A DNA stretch of 64,000 bases from Streptomyces sp. NBC_00377 (GCF_036075115.1 NZ_CP107958.1:806001-870000), one strand, 5' to 3'. Counted from the stretch's first letter, positions 8,496 to 17,229 are shown. A program made the numbers and translations. Notes: generated by a model not told the origin, from the sequence alone.

Positions 8496-9788
8496 TCAGC
8501 CCGGCGTCTCCTCGTCCGCCGGGTTCTTCACCGGGGCGGAGGCGGTCGGCGCCGCTGGTACGGATCGTGCCTCGGCAGGGTCGCGGAGGGTGCGCACCTG
8601 AGGGGAGAGGAGGGCCATGGCGGTGGCCAGGATCACGAGCGCCGCGCAGCCGGCCAGTGCGTGACCGGTCCCGACGGCGGCCGCCAGGGGTCCGGCGGCG
8701 AGCAGCCCCAGCGGCGCGAGGGCGAGCGAGCCGAACCAGTCGTAGGAGCTGACGCGCGAGAGGACTTCCTCGGGAATCCGGCGCTGGACGGTGGTGGCCC
8801 AGAGGACCCCGAAGACGTCACTGGAGACGCCGGCGCCGAACATGGCCACGGCGATCAGCCACACCGGGGCCCGGACGGCAAGCAGGGAGATCGGCAGAGC
8901 CGCGGGGAAGGTGGCCAGCACGGCGACCAGAATCGGCCGTTCCACCCGCACGCGGGCGGCGAGACCCGCGCCGGCGATGGTCCCCAGGGCCTGTGCGGCC
9001 ACGATGAGCGACCACGCCGGTGCCCCGCCGAGGTGCTGTTCGGCGGTCAGCGGGCCGAGGACCCCGACGTTGGCGTTGACGGCGGCGATCACGATCGCGT
9101 ACTGGAGGACCACCACCCACAGCCACTGCCGGGAGGAGAACTCGTGCCAGCCTTCGCGCAGGTCGGCCCAGCCGGACGACTTCCTCGGCGGCCGCGCCGC
9201 GGTCCGCAGCCCGGCCGTCAGCACTGCGCTCACCACGAAGGAAGCGGCGTTCAGTGCCAGCGCCCAGCCCGCTCCGACCAGCGCCACGGTCACGCCCGAC
9301 ATCGCCAGGCCCAACAGCATCGAGCTGTTGGTGCCGACCCGCAGCAGGCCGTTGGCCCGTTGCAGCCGTTCGGCGGGCACAACCAGCGGGAGGACGCCGT
9401 CCATCGCCGGAGCGAAGAGGGCCGTCGCCGTGCCGGCCGCGACGGCCAGCACGCACATCCCCACCAGGGGCGCATGACCCGTCAGCACCATCGCGGCCAG
9501 CCCGGCGTACGCGCCCGCCCCCAGCACATCGGCGACCACCATCAGCCGGGACCTGGACATCCGGTCCGCGATCACCCCGCCGACCAGGACGAGCACGAGC
9601 TGCGGCACCGCCTGGCAGGCCACCACCAGCGACAGTCGGCCCGGACCGGCTCCGGGGAGGGCCAGTACCGCGAACGCCAGCGCCACCCGCGCGAAGCCGT
9701 TGCCCAGCACGGAGATCATCCGTGCGGAGCCGAGCAGAAGGAACGGCCGGTCACGCCGGAGCGGCGACCAGGTCGACGAGACAGTCAC
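8496..9788 (-). CDS. MFS transporter (EntS/MFS_3-like exporter)
   Basis: A 430-residue integral membrane protein with about 12 predicted spans rich in Ala, Leu, Val and Gly. The cytoplasmic loop GGVIADRMSRSRLM between spans 2 and 3 matches the MFS A-motif (GxxxDRxxRR). The opening SPLRRDRPFLLLGSARMIS and the large loop AARPPRKSSGWADLREGWHEF resemble the enterobactin-exporter/macrolide-efflux type of MFS proteins. GTG at 9788 is the best supported start; sequence upstream is low-complexity. It lies alone between the Mrr-like gene and a methyltransferase. The exported compound cannot be inferred. Confidence 0.85.
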   Translation of the reverse strand: MTVSSTWSPLRRDRPFLLLGSARMISVLGNGFARVALAFAVLALPGAGPGRLSLVVACQAVPQLVLVLVGGVIADRMSRSRLMVVADVLGAGAYAGLAAMVLTGHAPLVGMCVLAVAAGTATALFAPAMDGVLPLVVPAERLQRANGLLRVGTNSSMLLGLAMSGVTVALVGAGWALALNAASFVVSAVLTAGLRTAARPPRKSSGWADLREGWHEFSSRQWLWVVVLQYAIVIAAVNANVGVLGPLTAEQHLGGAPAWSLIVAAQALGTIAGAGLAARVRVERPILVAVLATFPAALPISLLAVRAPVWLIAVAMFGAGVSSDVFGVLWATTVQRRIPEEVLSRVSSYDWFGSLALAPLGLLAAGPLAAAVGTGHALAGCAALVILATAMALLSPQVRTLRDPAEARSVPAAPTASAPVKNPADEETPG

Positions 9789-9906
9789 GGCCGGGCACTC
9801 TATGCGGTCCGGGCCGTCCGCCGGGAGACGGGCGGACCGAACCGGCCGGACACCTCCCGTTCGGCGGCCGCCGGCCCTTGTGCCCGGGCCCGGCGGCCCG
9901 GGCGGG

Positions 9907-10731
9907 TCACGGCTTGCGCCCCACTCCGCAGTAGGCGTCCACGGCAAGGTCGAAATTGGCCGGATCCTCGGGGTCCGCACGCCACTTCGTCACCTGGACG
10001 ATTCCGGGTTCGACCAGTTCCAGCCCGTCGAAGAAGCCGCCGATCTCCTCGACGGAGCGCACGTGGTACGGCACGGCGCCGCTCGCGTTGTACGCCCGGG
10101 ACGCGGCGATCATGCCCTCACTGGTAGCCGTACTGTCGCTGATCACGAGATGGCTGCCCGAGGCAAGCCCCGCCATGAGCCTGCGGACCAGGTCACTCGC
10201 CTGTTCGTGGTCGGCGACATGGCCGAGCGTGTTCAGGATCATCAGGGCGACCGGCCGCGAGAGGTCGAGCGTTCCCGCGGCGGCCCGCAGCACGGCTTCC
10301 GGCTCGTACAGGTCCGCGTCGAGATAGGCGGTCCGGCCCTCCGGCGTGCTCGTCAGCAGGGCGTTCGCGTGGGCGAGGACGACGGGGTCGTTGTCGACAT
10401 ACACGATCCTGGCGTCCGGGGCCACTCGCTGCGCCACCTGGTGGGTGTTGTCCGCGGTGGGCAGACCCGTGCCCACGTCCAGGAACTGGCGGATGCCCCG
10501 CTCGTCGGCCAGGTGACGCACCGCCCGCCCCAGGAAGTGCCGGCTGGTGACCGCCACGTCCACCAGGCCGGGGAAGATCTCCTTGATCTGGTCGCCTATC
10601 TGCCGGTCGACCTCGTAGTTGTCCTTGCCGCCGACGAAGTAGTTCCAGAACCGGGCCGAGTGCGGCGTGGACGTGTCGATCCGGGCGGGCGCCCGGGCGG
10701 TCACGGCGGTCTGGGCGGTCGGGTCCGACAC
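9907..10731 (-). CDS. SAM-dependent methyltransferase, PF04672 (DUF574) family, copy 1
   Basis: A 274-residue member of the actinobacterial PF04672 methyltransferase family. Diagnostic motifs are PHSARFWNYFVGGKDNY near residues 22-38, the SAM-binding FLDVGTGLPT, VYVDNDPVV and the C-terminal FFDGLELVEPGIV. The methyl acceptor is unknown for most members. GTG at 10731 has AGGAGG 8 bases upstream, so the longer open frame is not used. A paralogue lies at 30232-31047. The upstream gap 10732-10947 contains a TACGTT box that could be a -10 element. Confidence 0.88.
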   Translation of the reverse strand: MSDPTAQTAVTARAPARIDTSTPHSARFWNYFVGGKDNYEVDRQIGDQIKEIFPGLVDVAVTSRHFLGRAVRHLADERGIRQFLDVGTGLPTADNTHQVAQRVAPDARIVYVDNDPVVLAHANALLTSTPEGRTAYLDADLYEPEAVLRAAAGTLDLSRPVALMILNTLGHVADHEQASDLVRRLMAGLASGSHLVISDSTATSEGMIAASRAYNASGAVPYHVRSVEEIGGFFDGLELVEPGIVQVTKWRADPEDPANFDLAVDAYCGVGRKP

Positions 10732-10947
10732 GGTATGGCCTCCTGCACGGATACGTCGGTGATCAGGAACCAACGTAGGCGAACTGGCTTTCCACGCAGG
10801 GCTGTTGAGAGCGCTTACGGTCTCTCGCCGCGTTGTTTCGGCCAATCCGCGTCCCCACACGGCACGTTGCTCCAGAAAACGATTTCCTCCGGTGGTACCC
10901 GCATGGGCACACTCCGCGGGCCGTGACGGTGCCGGGCGCTCAGTGGT

Positions 10948-12051
10948 TCAGGTCGCGGTGTAACCGAGTTGGCGCCTCATGTACGGGGTCATGAGGGTCT
11001 TCGCCTTGGCCAGCACGGAGGTGCGGCTGCCCAGCACGGCGCTCTCGCCGCCCGGCACGGGCAGCACCGTCAGTCCGTCGGCGGCGCCGAGGGGCACGAC
11101 GATCGGGGTGCGTCGGATCGGCCGGTAGAGGCGGGTCTCGCCGCGGTGCCGGCCGGGACTGCGCAGATGGACCCGGATGTTGTGGGCGGCGAGATCGGCC
11201 TGCGCGAGCGCGGCGGGGGTGATCTTGAGCTCGCTGGCGTCGTTCACGTCGCCGACCGCGAAGACCTCCGGGTGTCCCTCCACCCTGAGCCGCCGGTCGA
11301 CCTTGATGTGCCCGGCCGCGTTCAGCCAGTCACCGTGTCCGCCGAGTCGCAGCCAGAGGGTGTTGGGTGTGGTGCCCGTCGCCCAGAAGGAGAGGTCCGC
11401 GTCGATGACGTTGCCGTGGGCGTCCCGGTAGGTCCCGAAGTCGTTGCCGGGAGACATGAACGAGTCGAGGCGCACCTCCACGTCGTGGGACTCCAGCCAG
11501 GCCAGTGCCCTGCGTCCGGCCCGCTCGCTGCCGGCGGAGCTCAGCAGCGCCGTCCCCGCGTGGGCGAGTGTGACCCGTGCGTCCGGCCGGGCGAGGCGTA
11601 TCTCCGCGCTGAGCTCGACGCCGGAGGGGCCGCCGCCGACGACCAGGACGTGTTCGGCGGTGGCGACCTTGCGCTGGTGACCGGCGAGGGACTTGAGCGT
11701 CTCGTCGGGCGTGGTGCCGGTGAAGCGGGCCGGTTCGGGGTAGTCGGCGCCGGTGGCGATCACGAGGACGTCGTAGGGGAGCCGTTCGCCGCTCGCCAGG
11801 ACGACCTCTCGTGCGGCGGTGTCGATACGGACCGCCTTCCCCACGACCACACGGCCGTCGCGCAGCAGCCGGTCGTACGGGATGAAGGGGGTGACCGACC
11901 ACTCCGGACGGACGCCGGCGCGCAGGGCGGCGATGCGGTGGAAGAAGACCTCCTTGCGGTCCACCAGCGTGATGCGTGCCGTCGTGTCCAGCCGTTTCGC
12001 CAGTCGGACGCCCGCGTAGCCGCCGCCGATCACCACTATGTCGTCGCGCAC
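10948..12051 (-). CDS. NAD(P)/FAD-dependent oxidoreductase, NDH-2/AIF-like
   Basis: A 367-residue pyridine-nucleotide-disulphide-type flavoprotein related to type II NADH dehydrogenases and FSP1/AIF-like reductases. It has two Rossmann motifs: FAD binding IGGGYAG at the N terminus and NAD(P)H binding VVGGGPSGVEL in the middle, plus the ATG motif VIATGADY and the late FAVGDVND that contacts FAD. There is no redox-active CxxC pair. The C terminus is basic and ends in MRRQLGYTAT. GTG at 12051 has AGGAG 6 bases upstream. It probably transfers electrons from NAD(P)H to a quinone or similar acceptor (family knowledge). An inverted repeat at 12130-12145 sits in its promoter region. Confidence 0.86.
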   Translation of the reverse strand: MRDDIVVIGGGYAGVRLAKRLDTTARITLVDRKEVFFHRIAALRAGVRPEWSVTPFIPYDRLLRDGRVVVGKAVRIDTAAREVVLASGERLPYDVLVIATGADYPEPARFTGTTPDETLKSLAGHQRKVATAEHVLVVGGGPSGVELSAEIRLARPDARVTLAHAGTALLSSAGSERAGRRALAWLESHDVEVRLDSFMSPGNDFGTYRDAHGNVIDADLSFWATGTTPNTLWLRLGGHGDWLNAAGHIKVDRRLRVEGHPEVFAVGDVNDASELKITPAALAQADLAAHNIRVHLRSPGRHRGETRLYRPIRRTPIVVPLGAADGLTVLPVPGGESAVLGSRTSVLAKAKTLMTPYMRRQLGYTAT

Positions 12052-12129
12052 GCGCGTCTCCTGTGCATGGGGGGGCGAGCGGCGCGCCGTGGGGGCTTCC
12101 TCGCCGCTCGAACTGCCGACGAGCGTAGC

Positions 12130-12145
12130 GCTTGAACTTTTAAGC
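12130..12145. promoter_or_regulatory. Imperfect palindrome upstream of the NDH-like gene
   Basis: GCTTGAACTTTTAAGC is a 16-base A/T-rich inverted repeat (6 of 8 pairs match) in an otherwise GC-rich leader, about 80 bases before the start at 12051. Its composition and form resemble operators of MarR/HxlR-type regulators. No such regulator gene is adjacent, so the binding protein is unknown. Confidence 0.4.
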
Positions 12146-12197
12146 TCCCGTGGAGCCGTGTGGAGCTGTGTGAACGTTCGGTGAAGCTCCGCGGGGT

Positions 12198-12488
12198 TCA
12201 GCGAGGCAGATCCGTGGCGGTGGCGGCCGCGACCACACGGTCCCGTTCGGCCGTCGTGAACAGGCCTGCGGTCATGGCCCAGCACGGTACCCGCAGCCTC
12301 CGGTCCAGCGCGCCGCTGCCCTCACGGAACGTCAGGGTGCGGACGCCCTCCGCCGGGTAGGCGCTCGTCTGCTCGATGACGAGCCCCCGCTCCGGCCGGC
12401 GAAGGGTCGAGGCGAGGTAGAGGTTGACGTACACCGTGTCACCGGCGGCGGAGCGGAAGTAGACGAAGTCCTGGTACTCGGTGTGGTT
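12198..12488 (-). pseudogene. Internal fragment of a GH127 beta-L-arabinofuranosidase (DUF1680)
   Basis: On the minus strand, residues from NHTEYQDFVYFRS through YVNLYLASTLRRPERG, LVIEQTSAYPAEGV and GALDRRLRVPCWA match the central part of GH127 enzymes, which remove beta-L-arabinofuranose from arabinan side chains. Similarity covers only about 72 codons (12272-12488). The catalytic N-terminal part is missing and the frame departs from the family after WAMTAG, ending at a stop at 12198. The left edge of homology is abrupt at 12488, exactly where GH43 homology begins on the other strand. This is a dead gene remnant. Confidence 0.75.
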
Positions 12489-12755
12489 CGCTCCTCGTGG
12501 GTCAAGTCCCCGAACACGGTCTTCCAGCGGTCCGACGCGAACGGCGTCTACGGCCCCGGTCACAACGGCTTCTTCAAGTCGCCCGACGGGACCGAGGACT
12601 GGATAGTCCACCACGCCGACAACTCCGCCGGAGGCGGCTGCGACATGAACCGGACGACCAGGGCCCAGAAGTTCACCTGGAACGCCGACGGCACGCCGGA
12701 CTTCGGCACCCCGGTGCCACTCGGCGTCACCCTCACCGCGCCGTCGGGCGAGTAA
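12489..12755 (+). pseudogene. C-terminal fragment of a GH43 glycosidase
   Basis: From about 12492 the plus strand encodes WVKSPNTVFQRSDANGVYG, then GHNGFFKSPDGTEDWIVHH, GCDMNRTTRAQKFTWNADG and the end LTAPSGE with a proper stop. This is the C-terminal third of a GH43 arabinan/xylan-acting glycosidase. The N-terminal part, with the first catalytic Asp of the five-bladed propeller, is gone. The GTG at 12483 lacks a ribosome site. A strong hairpin lies just after the stop, so the original 3' end is intact while the 5' end was lost in the same deletion that truncated the GH127 gene. Confidence 0.75.
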
Positions 12756-12762
12756 CCGGAGC

Positions 12763-12805
12763 GGCCGTCCGCGGGGCCGTCGACGCGCCGGCCCCGCGGA
12801 CGGCC
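12763..12805. terminator. Strong bidirectional hairpin terminator
   Basis: A 16-bp perfect stem (12763-12778, GGCCGTCCGCGGGGCC, with 12790-12805) plus one extra closing pair gives a 9-base loop. It follows the stop of the GH43 remnant and precedes the end of the convergent PP2C gene, so it can serve both strands. Confidence 0.75.
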
Positions 12806-12825
12806 ATGAGCACGGGGACGGGCGC

Positions 12826-13983
12826 TCACACCGCGGTGTCCCCCAACAGCTCCTCACGAGGCGCCGACCGGGAAAGCGAGGGGGTGGCGGGTACGGGCTT
12901 GCGGATCAGCAGGAGCGCCGCGTCGTCGTGCAGCCGGCCGCCGACGTGCGCCAGCAGTTCCTCGTGGATCGCGCCGACCGTGTGCGCCGGATCGTCGCGG
13001 AGATGGCGCGCCAGACCCTCGGCGAGCGGGTAGAACTCCCGGTCGTGGTCCCGGGCCTCGATCACGCCGTCCGTGTACAGCAGCAGTTGGTCGCCGTCGT
13101 CGAAGGACAGCACCTGAAGGCTCGGCGTCTGGTCGGTGAGGGCGCGCAGGCCGAGGGGCGGGGTGGGGTGGGCGGGCTCGACCGCCGTGATCCCGGTGGA
13201 GGCGCCCACGAGGAGCGGTGGCGCGTGTCCGCAGTTCACCACTTCCAGCTGCCCGGACCGCGGGTATCCGGCGACCACGGCGGTGACGAAGTCGTCGCTG
13301 CCGAGGTTGCGGGCGAGACTGCGTTCGATCCTGTCGACGACGGCGAGGAGATCGGGTTCGTCGTAGGCGGCCTCCCGGAAGACACCGAGGACGAGTGCGG
13401 CGGTCCCCACGGCCGGCAGCCCCTTGCCCCGCACATCGCCGACGATCAGCCGTACACCGTACGGGGTGGGCACCAGCGCGTAGAGATCTCCTCCGATACG
13501 GGCCTCCGCGGCCGCGGCGCTGTACCGGACGGCCACCTCGAAGGGGCCGACGGTTGCGGGCACCGGCCTGAGCAGCGCGTGCTGGGCGGCCTCCGCGACC
13601 GACCGGACGGCCGCGAGGACCCGCTCACGGCGACTGCGCAGCGCACTGGCCAAGGCACTCGCCAGTGTGACGGCCACCAGTGCGGCCAGCACGGCCGCCA
13701 CCTCACGGCCGGGAGCACCGACCCGGGCGCCGAGCGTGGCGCCGACCGCCGCGGCGAGGAGCCCGACGCACAAGACACCGCGCGGGCCGTTCGTGGTGGC
13801 GGCCAGCGCGGGCCCCGCCGCCAGCAGGGGCAGCCAGATCATCCCCGCCTCGCCGAAGAGGCCGACGAGCATGATGGCGACAAGGATCAGGACGGGCAGC
13901 AACGGACCCGCCACCCGGTGTCTGAGCGCTCCGGACAACTGGGTGGGGCAGTGGTCGCCACCATGGTTGCGCGTATGACTCAT
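12826..13983 (-). CDS. Membrane-bound PP2C-type (SpoIIE/RsbU) serine phosphatase
   Basis: A 385-residue phosphatase. An N-terminal hydrophobic region (about residues 25-115) makes four or five membrane spans, and the C-terminal two thirds is a SpoIIE/PP2C domain. Metal-binding motifs are visible: RIGGDLYALV, VGDVRGKGLPA and the late HDDAALLLIRKP. Such proteins dephosphorylate anti-anti-sigma factors in partner-switching stress pathways (family knowledge); no anti-sigma gene is adjacent. ATG at 13983 is the only good start. It lies 118 bases downstream of the IclR gene with its own leader, which contains a CCGTTTC/GAAACGG inverted repeat. Two other PP2C genes are in the window. Confidence 0.87.
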   Translation of the reverse strand: MSHTRNHGGDHCPTQLSGALRHRVAGPLLPVLILVAIMLVGLFGEAGMIWLPLLAAGPALAATTNGPRGVLCVGLLAAAVGATLGARVGAPGREVAAVLAALVAVTLASALASALRSRRERVLAAVRSVAEAAQHALLRPVPATVGPFEVAVRYSAAAAEARIGGDLYALVPTPYGVRLIVGDVRGKGLPAVGTAALVLGVFREAAYDEPDLLAVVDRIERSLARNLGSDDFVTAVVAGYPRSGQLEVVNCGHAPPLLVGASTGITAVEPAHPTPPLGLRALTDQTPSLQVLSFDDGDQLLLYTDGVIEARDHDREFYPLAEGLARHLRDDPAHTVGAIHEELLAHVGGRLHDDAALLLIRKPVPATPSLSRSAPREELLGDTAV

Positions 13984-14032
13984 GCTTCGTCCGCAGTCCT
14001 CACCTGTGGGTGCGCCGGGGCACTTCGGAAAT

Positions 14033-14057
14033 GTCCGTTTCTCATAGGAAACGGGAC
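14033..14057. promoter_or_regulatory. Inverted repeat in the PP2C leader
   Basis: CCGTTTC (14035-14041) and GAAACGG (14048-14054) form a perfect 7-bp inverted repeat around TCATAG, extendable to GTCCGTTTC/GAAACGGGAC with one bulge. It lies 50-75 bases upstream of the phosphatase start and could be an operator or a leader hairpin. Confidence 0.4.
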
Positions 14058-14101
14058 TGCGTGCATCGCATACAAGGATCAGGTTTTCAGATAGTGAACG
14101 A

Positions 14102-14860
14102 TCACCTGGTGAGGGAAAGGCCCCTGGTCACGCGGCTCGCGGTGGGGAGCAGCCGCTCCCGTACCTGATCGATCCGGTGCAGCCGGTCGGCCGGCAGCGA
14201 GACGCCGAGCGAGCCGAGGGTGTCGCCGCTGTAGACCGGTACGGCGACGCAGACCGTCCCGAGGGTGTACTCCTCGAGATCGGTGACGGCGGGCGCCACG
14301 GGCGAGGAGTCCAGTTGCCGGAGCAGTTCGGGGGCGCTGGTGATGGTCCGGGGTGTGAGATCGGCGAGGTGGTGGCGGGAGAGGTACTCCTTGCGGGCTT
14401 CGTCGTCCAGCTCCCGCAGCACCGACTTGCCGAGGGCGGTGGCGTGCCCGGCGTCCTCGAAACCGACCCACAGGTCCACCCGGGGCGCCCGGGGGCCGTC
14501 GACGATCTCGGCGACCCGGATCTCCCCGTCCTCGTAGAAGGTGAGGTAGGCGGCGGTGGCGAATTCGTCGCGCAGCGCGGCGAGGGCGGGGCGGACCCGG
14601 CTGAGAAGCGCCTGTCCACGCCCGGCGGTGTGCAGCGTCTGGATCCGGTCCCCGAGGACGAACCCGCCGTCGGCAAGTTTCCGCAGGTAGCCGTCGTTGA
14701 CGAGGGTGCGCAGAAGGTGGTAGGCGGTGGCCAGGGGCAGCCCCGTCTCACGCGCCAGCTGTTTCGCCGGCGCGCCGTTCTCGTGCGCGCTCGCCGCCTC
14801 CAGCAGTCGGAACGCGCGCTGCACGGAGGTGATGAGCGTGGGGCCGTCCCGCGCACCCAT
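14102..14860 (-). CDS. IclR-family transcriptional regulator
   Basis: A 252-residue regulator. The N-terminal winged helix-turn-helix is clear (LITSVQRAFRLLEAASAH, then AKQLARETGLPLATAYHLL at about 32-50 and the wing DGGFVLGDR), followed by the IclR effector-binding domain with GHATALGKSVL and DLEEYTLGTVCVAVPV. IclR proteins usually control small aromatic or organic-acid metabolism, often next to their own operon, but the neighbours here are a PP2C phosphatase and an orphan protein, so the target is unclear. ATG at 14860 begins the conserved domain; the frame upstream is non-coding in character. Confidence 0.88.
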   Translation of the reverse strand: MGARDGPTLITSVQRAFRLLEAASAHENGAPAKQLARETGLPLATAYHLLRTLVNDGYLRKLADGGFVLGDRIQTLHTAGRGQALLSRVRPALAALRDEFATAAYLTFYEDGEIRVAEIVDGPRAPRVDLWVGFEDAGHATALGKSVLRELDDEARKEYLSRHHLADLTPRTITSAPELLRQLDSSPVAPAVTDLEEYTLGTVCVAVPVYSGDTLGSLGVSLPADRLHRIDQVRERLLPTASRVTRGLSLTR

Positions 14861-15023
14861 GGACCCAGCGTGCGCCACGGACCTGGTCCCGGCAAGGCGC
14901 GCGGGCCGGGGAGGCTGCCCGGGTGCGGGTTCGGCGGTTACGCCGCCGGCGGGAGTGCGCAGTCGGCGCAGGATCCGGTGGGCCGGCCGGCCGGCGCGTC
15001 GGTCGCGGGCCGCGGCGAGCGGC

Positions 15024-15695
15024 TCAGCACCCCGGCCGCTTGACGTGGCCATAGGGCGGATACGCCTTGAAGCTGATCATCACCTCCAGGGGGTGACCGC
15101 CGCCGGGCGGCTGCGCCAGTGCGGGGAGCGCCGTCATCAGCACCGGGTAGCCCTTCTCGACGTCCTTGTGCGTCGGGCCCCGGCCCGCCGCCTCGGCGAG
15201 CTCCGCGGCCGTCTCGGCGAACACGTCCCGGCTGCCGAACAGGAAGAACGTCCGTGCGTGGGTGGCGTGCCGCAGCCCGTCGCGGAAGTCGGTCCGCCGC
15301 GAGCGCCCACTCCAGGAGGCCGCGTCCCGGGCGGTGCGTGACTCGTCGGTGCCGACGGTCAGCGGCGTGCCGTGCACCAACCTGCGCCGCAGCCCGGGCC
15401 ACTTGCTCGCGCGCAGGCCGAGGCTGTGGTGGGCCAGGACGAGGTCCACCGGCTCGCCGATGGCGTCCTCGCACGGGAGGCCGTCACGCAGCGGCACGTG
15501 GACGATCGTGTGCCGCGAGTAGGCGGCGAAGGAGAACAGGCCCGCGAGCCGGTTCAGCCCGTCGTGGTCGCCGAGCAGCAGGCCGATGGGCTCGGGGGCA
15601 CTCAGCGAGGTGTGCAGAAGGGGGTGCCGCGGCTGTACGACACGGTGCTCGTGCGGCCCGGTCCGGGGTCTGAACTGCCGCAGCCTCAGCTGCAT
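15024..15695 (-). CDS. Conserved-looking protein of unknown function
   Basis: A 223-residue soluble protein. ATG at 15695 has GAGGA 7 bases upstream. It has well-spread amino acid use and segments such as PIGLLLGDHDGLNRLAG, DLVLAHHSLGLRASKWPG and ARTFFLFGSRDVFAE, with a conserved-looking end VMISFKAYPPYGHVKRPG. There is no signal peptide, membrane span or recognisable catalytic motif; HH and DH pairs could bind a metal, but this is only a guess. I do not recognise the family. It reads toward the IclR gene, 163 bases away. Confidence 0.6.
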   Translation of the reverse strand: MQLRLRQFRPRTGPHEHRVVQPRHPLLHTSLSAPEPIGLLLGDHDGLNRLAGLFSFAAYSRHTIVHVPLRDGLPCEDAIGEPVDLVLAHHSLGLRASKWPGLRRRLVHGTPLTVGTDESRTARDAASWSGRSRRTDFRDGLRHATHARTFFLFGSRDVFAETAAELAEAAGRGPTHKDVEKGYPVLMTALPALAQPPGGGHPLEVMISFKAYPPYGHVKRPGC

Positions 15696-15885
15696 ACGGG
15701 ATTCCTCATGGCGTCGAGGATCGCGGGTGGCCGCCCCGCTCGGCAACGGAGATTCCCGCGTCGCGCGCGTGTGCCCACGGTCCGCCGCCGTACGAACGGC
15801 TCTCCTCCGCGCGACCGGGACCGCTGCCGCGGCGGAGGGCTCCGGCTGCCCGCCGTACCCGGAAACGGGCGGCCTCGCGCGGCCG

Positions 15886-17151
15886 TCACATACCGGCGGG
15901 TCCCGACGTCGTACCCAGCAGGGCGGACAGTTGCGGAGAGTACGTGGCGTGCAGGACGAGTGCCGCGCTGCCCACCACCGCCGCGTCCGTGCCGAGCCAC
16001 GACGCCGCGACCTCGACGACCCGGACGTGCCGGGACAGCGGCCGGTTCGCCAGGGCGGCGGCGACGACCTCGACGTACCGCGACTCGACGTGCTGGATGC
16101 CGTGTCCGCCGAGGACGATCAGGTCCACGTCGATGAAGTTCACGATGTCGACGGCGACCGAGGCGACGTGCTCCGCGGTCTCGTCGATGACCGCCGCCGC
16201 GACCGGGTCGCCGGCCGCCGCCGCCACGCCGATGGCGGCGTGGTCGACCGCCTCGGGATTCGCGGCGAACAGCCGGGCCAGCGCACTGCCCGGGTGCGGG
16301 CCGGCGGCGAGCCTGCGGTGCACCTCGGTGACGATCGCCGTGGGGTTGACGAGCCGTTCCAGACAGCCCCGGTTGCCGCAGTAGCACTCTGGTCCCTCGG
16401 GCAGCACGGAGGAGTGCCCGAACTCCCCCGCGTTCAGTGAACCGCCCCTGTACACCTGGTGGTTGAGGATGAGACCGCCGCCGACGCCGGTGCCGAAGAA
16501 GAAGTAGGCGAAGTCCGCGACGCCCCGGCCGGCACCGGACCAGCGCTCACCGACCGCGGCGGCGGTGGCGTCGTTGTCGAGGGTCACCGGGAGGCCGGTC
16601 GCCTCGCCGAGCATGCGCTGCACCGGCACCCGTGTCCACCGGGCGAGCTGGGGCGCGCCGACGATCGCGCCCGCCTCGAGGTCGATCGGCCCGGGAGTGG
16701 CGAGGCCGAGGCCGAGGACCTTGCCGCGGTCGACGCCCGTCCCGGCCAGCACGTCGGCGACCAGTTCCGCCATGTCCTTCACGACCTGGGCGGGGTCGGT
16801 CGCGGGGTCCGTGGGGCGTTTCCTGACCACCAGGGGCCGGCCGAGCAGGTCGACCACGGTGCAGCTCAGTTCGACGGGATCGAAGTGCAGGCCGACCGCG
16901 CTGCCCGCGTCGGCGTTGATCCGCAGGGTGGTGCGGGGTTTCCCCCCGCTGGACACCCTGCTCGCGCCGTCCTCGCGCACGATGCCCTCGTCGAGCAGGC
17001 GGCGCACGATGCCCGAGACCGTCTGCGGGGTGAGGCCTGTGTGCTGGGCGATCTCGACCCGGCTGACGCCGTCGGCGAGCTGGATCTGGTCCAGCACGAC
17101 GGCCCGGTTGTACCGCCCGACCCTGGGAAGGTTCGTTCCTGCCTGGCGCAC
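15886..17151 (-). CDS. ROK-family transcriptional repressor
   Basis: A 421-residue ROK regulator. The N terminus is a winged helix (RVEIAQHTGLTPQTVSGIV, about residues 34-52), and the rest is the actin-like ROK kinase fold: GLGLATPGPID, LDNDATAAAVGE, FFGTGVGGGLILN and the zinc motif CYCGNRGCLE. ROK regulators sense sugars or sugar phosphates. It is divergent from a monosaccharide ABC transporter across 214 bases, the classical arrangement of a regulator and its target (XylR-like). GTG at 17151 has GAGAGGGG about 7 bases upstream. Expected role: repression of the transporter operon in the absence of sugar (inference). Confidence 0.9.
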   Translation of the reverse strand: MRQAGTNLPRVGRYNRAVVLDQIQLADGVSRVEIAQHTGLTPQTVSGIVRRLLDEGIVREDGASRVSSGGKPRTTLRINADAGSAVGLHFDPVELSCTVVDLLGRPLVVRKRPTDPATDPAQVVKDMAELVADVLAGTGVDRGKVLGLGLATPGPIDLEAGAIVGAPQLARWTRVPVQRMLGEATGLPVTLDNDATAAAVGERWSGAGRGVADFAYFFFGTGVGGGLILNHQVYRGGSLNAGEFGHSSVLPEGPECYCGNRGCLERLVNPTAIVTEVHRRLAAGPHPGSALARLFAANPEAVDHAAIGVAAAAGDPVAAAVIDETAEHVASVAVDIVNFIDVDLIVLGGHGIQHVESRYVEVVAAALANRPLSRHVRVVEVAASWLGTDAAVVGSAALVLHATYSPQLSALLGTTSGPAGM

Positions 17152-17196
17152 GCGCGGTCCCCTCTCGTTTCCCCACGCCAACCTATCCCCCACAGC

Positions 17197-17229
17197 CCAT
17201 TGACTTAGTAAAACAAATGGATTTAGTGT
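17197..17229 (+). promoter_or_regulatory. Promoter and likely ROK operator of the ABC operon
   Basis: A distinctly A/T-rich island. TTGACT (17200-17205) and TAGTGT (17224-17229) are 18 bases apart and fit a Streptomyces sigma-70-type promoter. Overlapping the -35 box, CCATT (17197-17201) and AATGG (17216-17220) form an inverted repeat, and TTAGT occurs twice. This is the most likely repressor site in the divergent gap 17152-17365. Confidence 0.5.

Noticed and set aside
10804..10819. A GAGAGCGCTT segment resembling half of a LacI-type sugar operator
   Set aside because: Only one half-site matches, and neither neighbouring gene is a sugar gene; probably chance.
12198..12857. A 219-residue minus-strand protein spanning the hemicellulase remnants
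   Set aside because: Only about 72 codons resemble GH127; the rest is antisense to the GH43 fragment and to the terminator, so it is a chance fusion.
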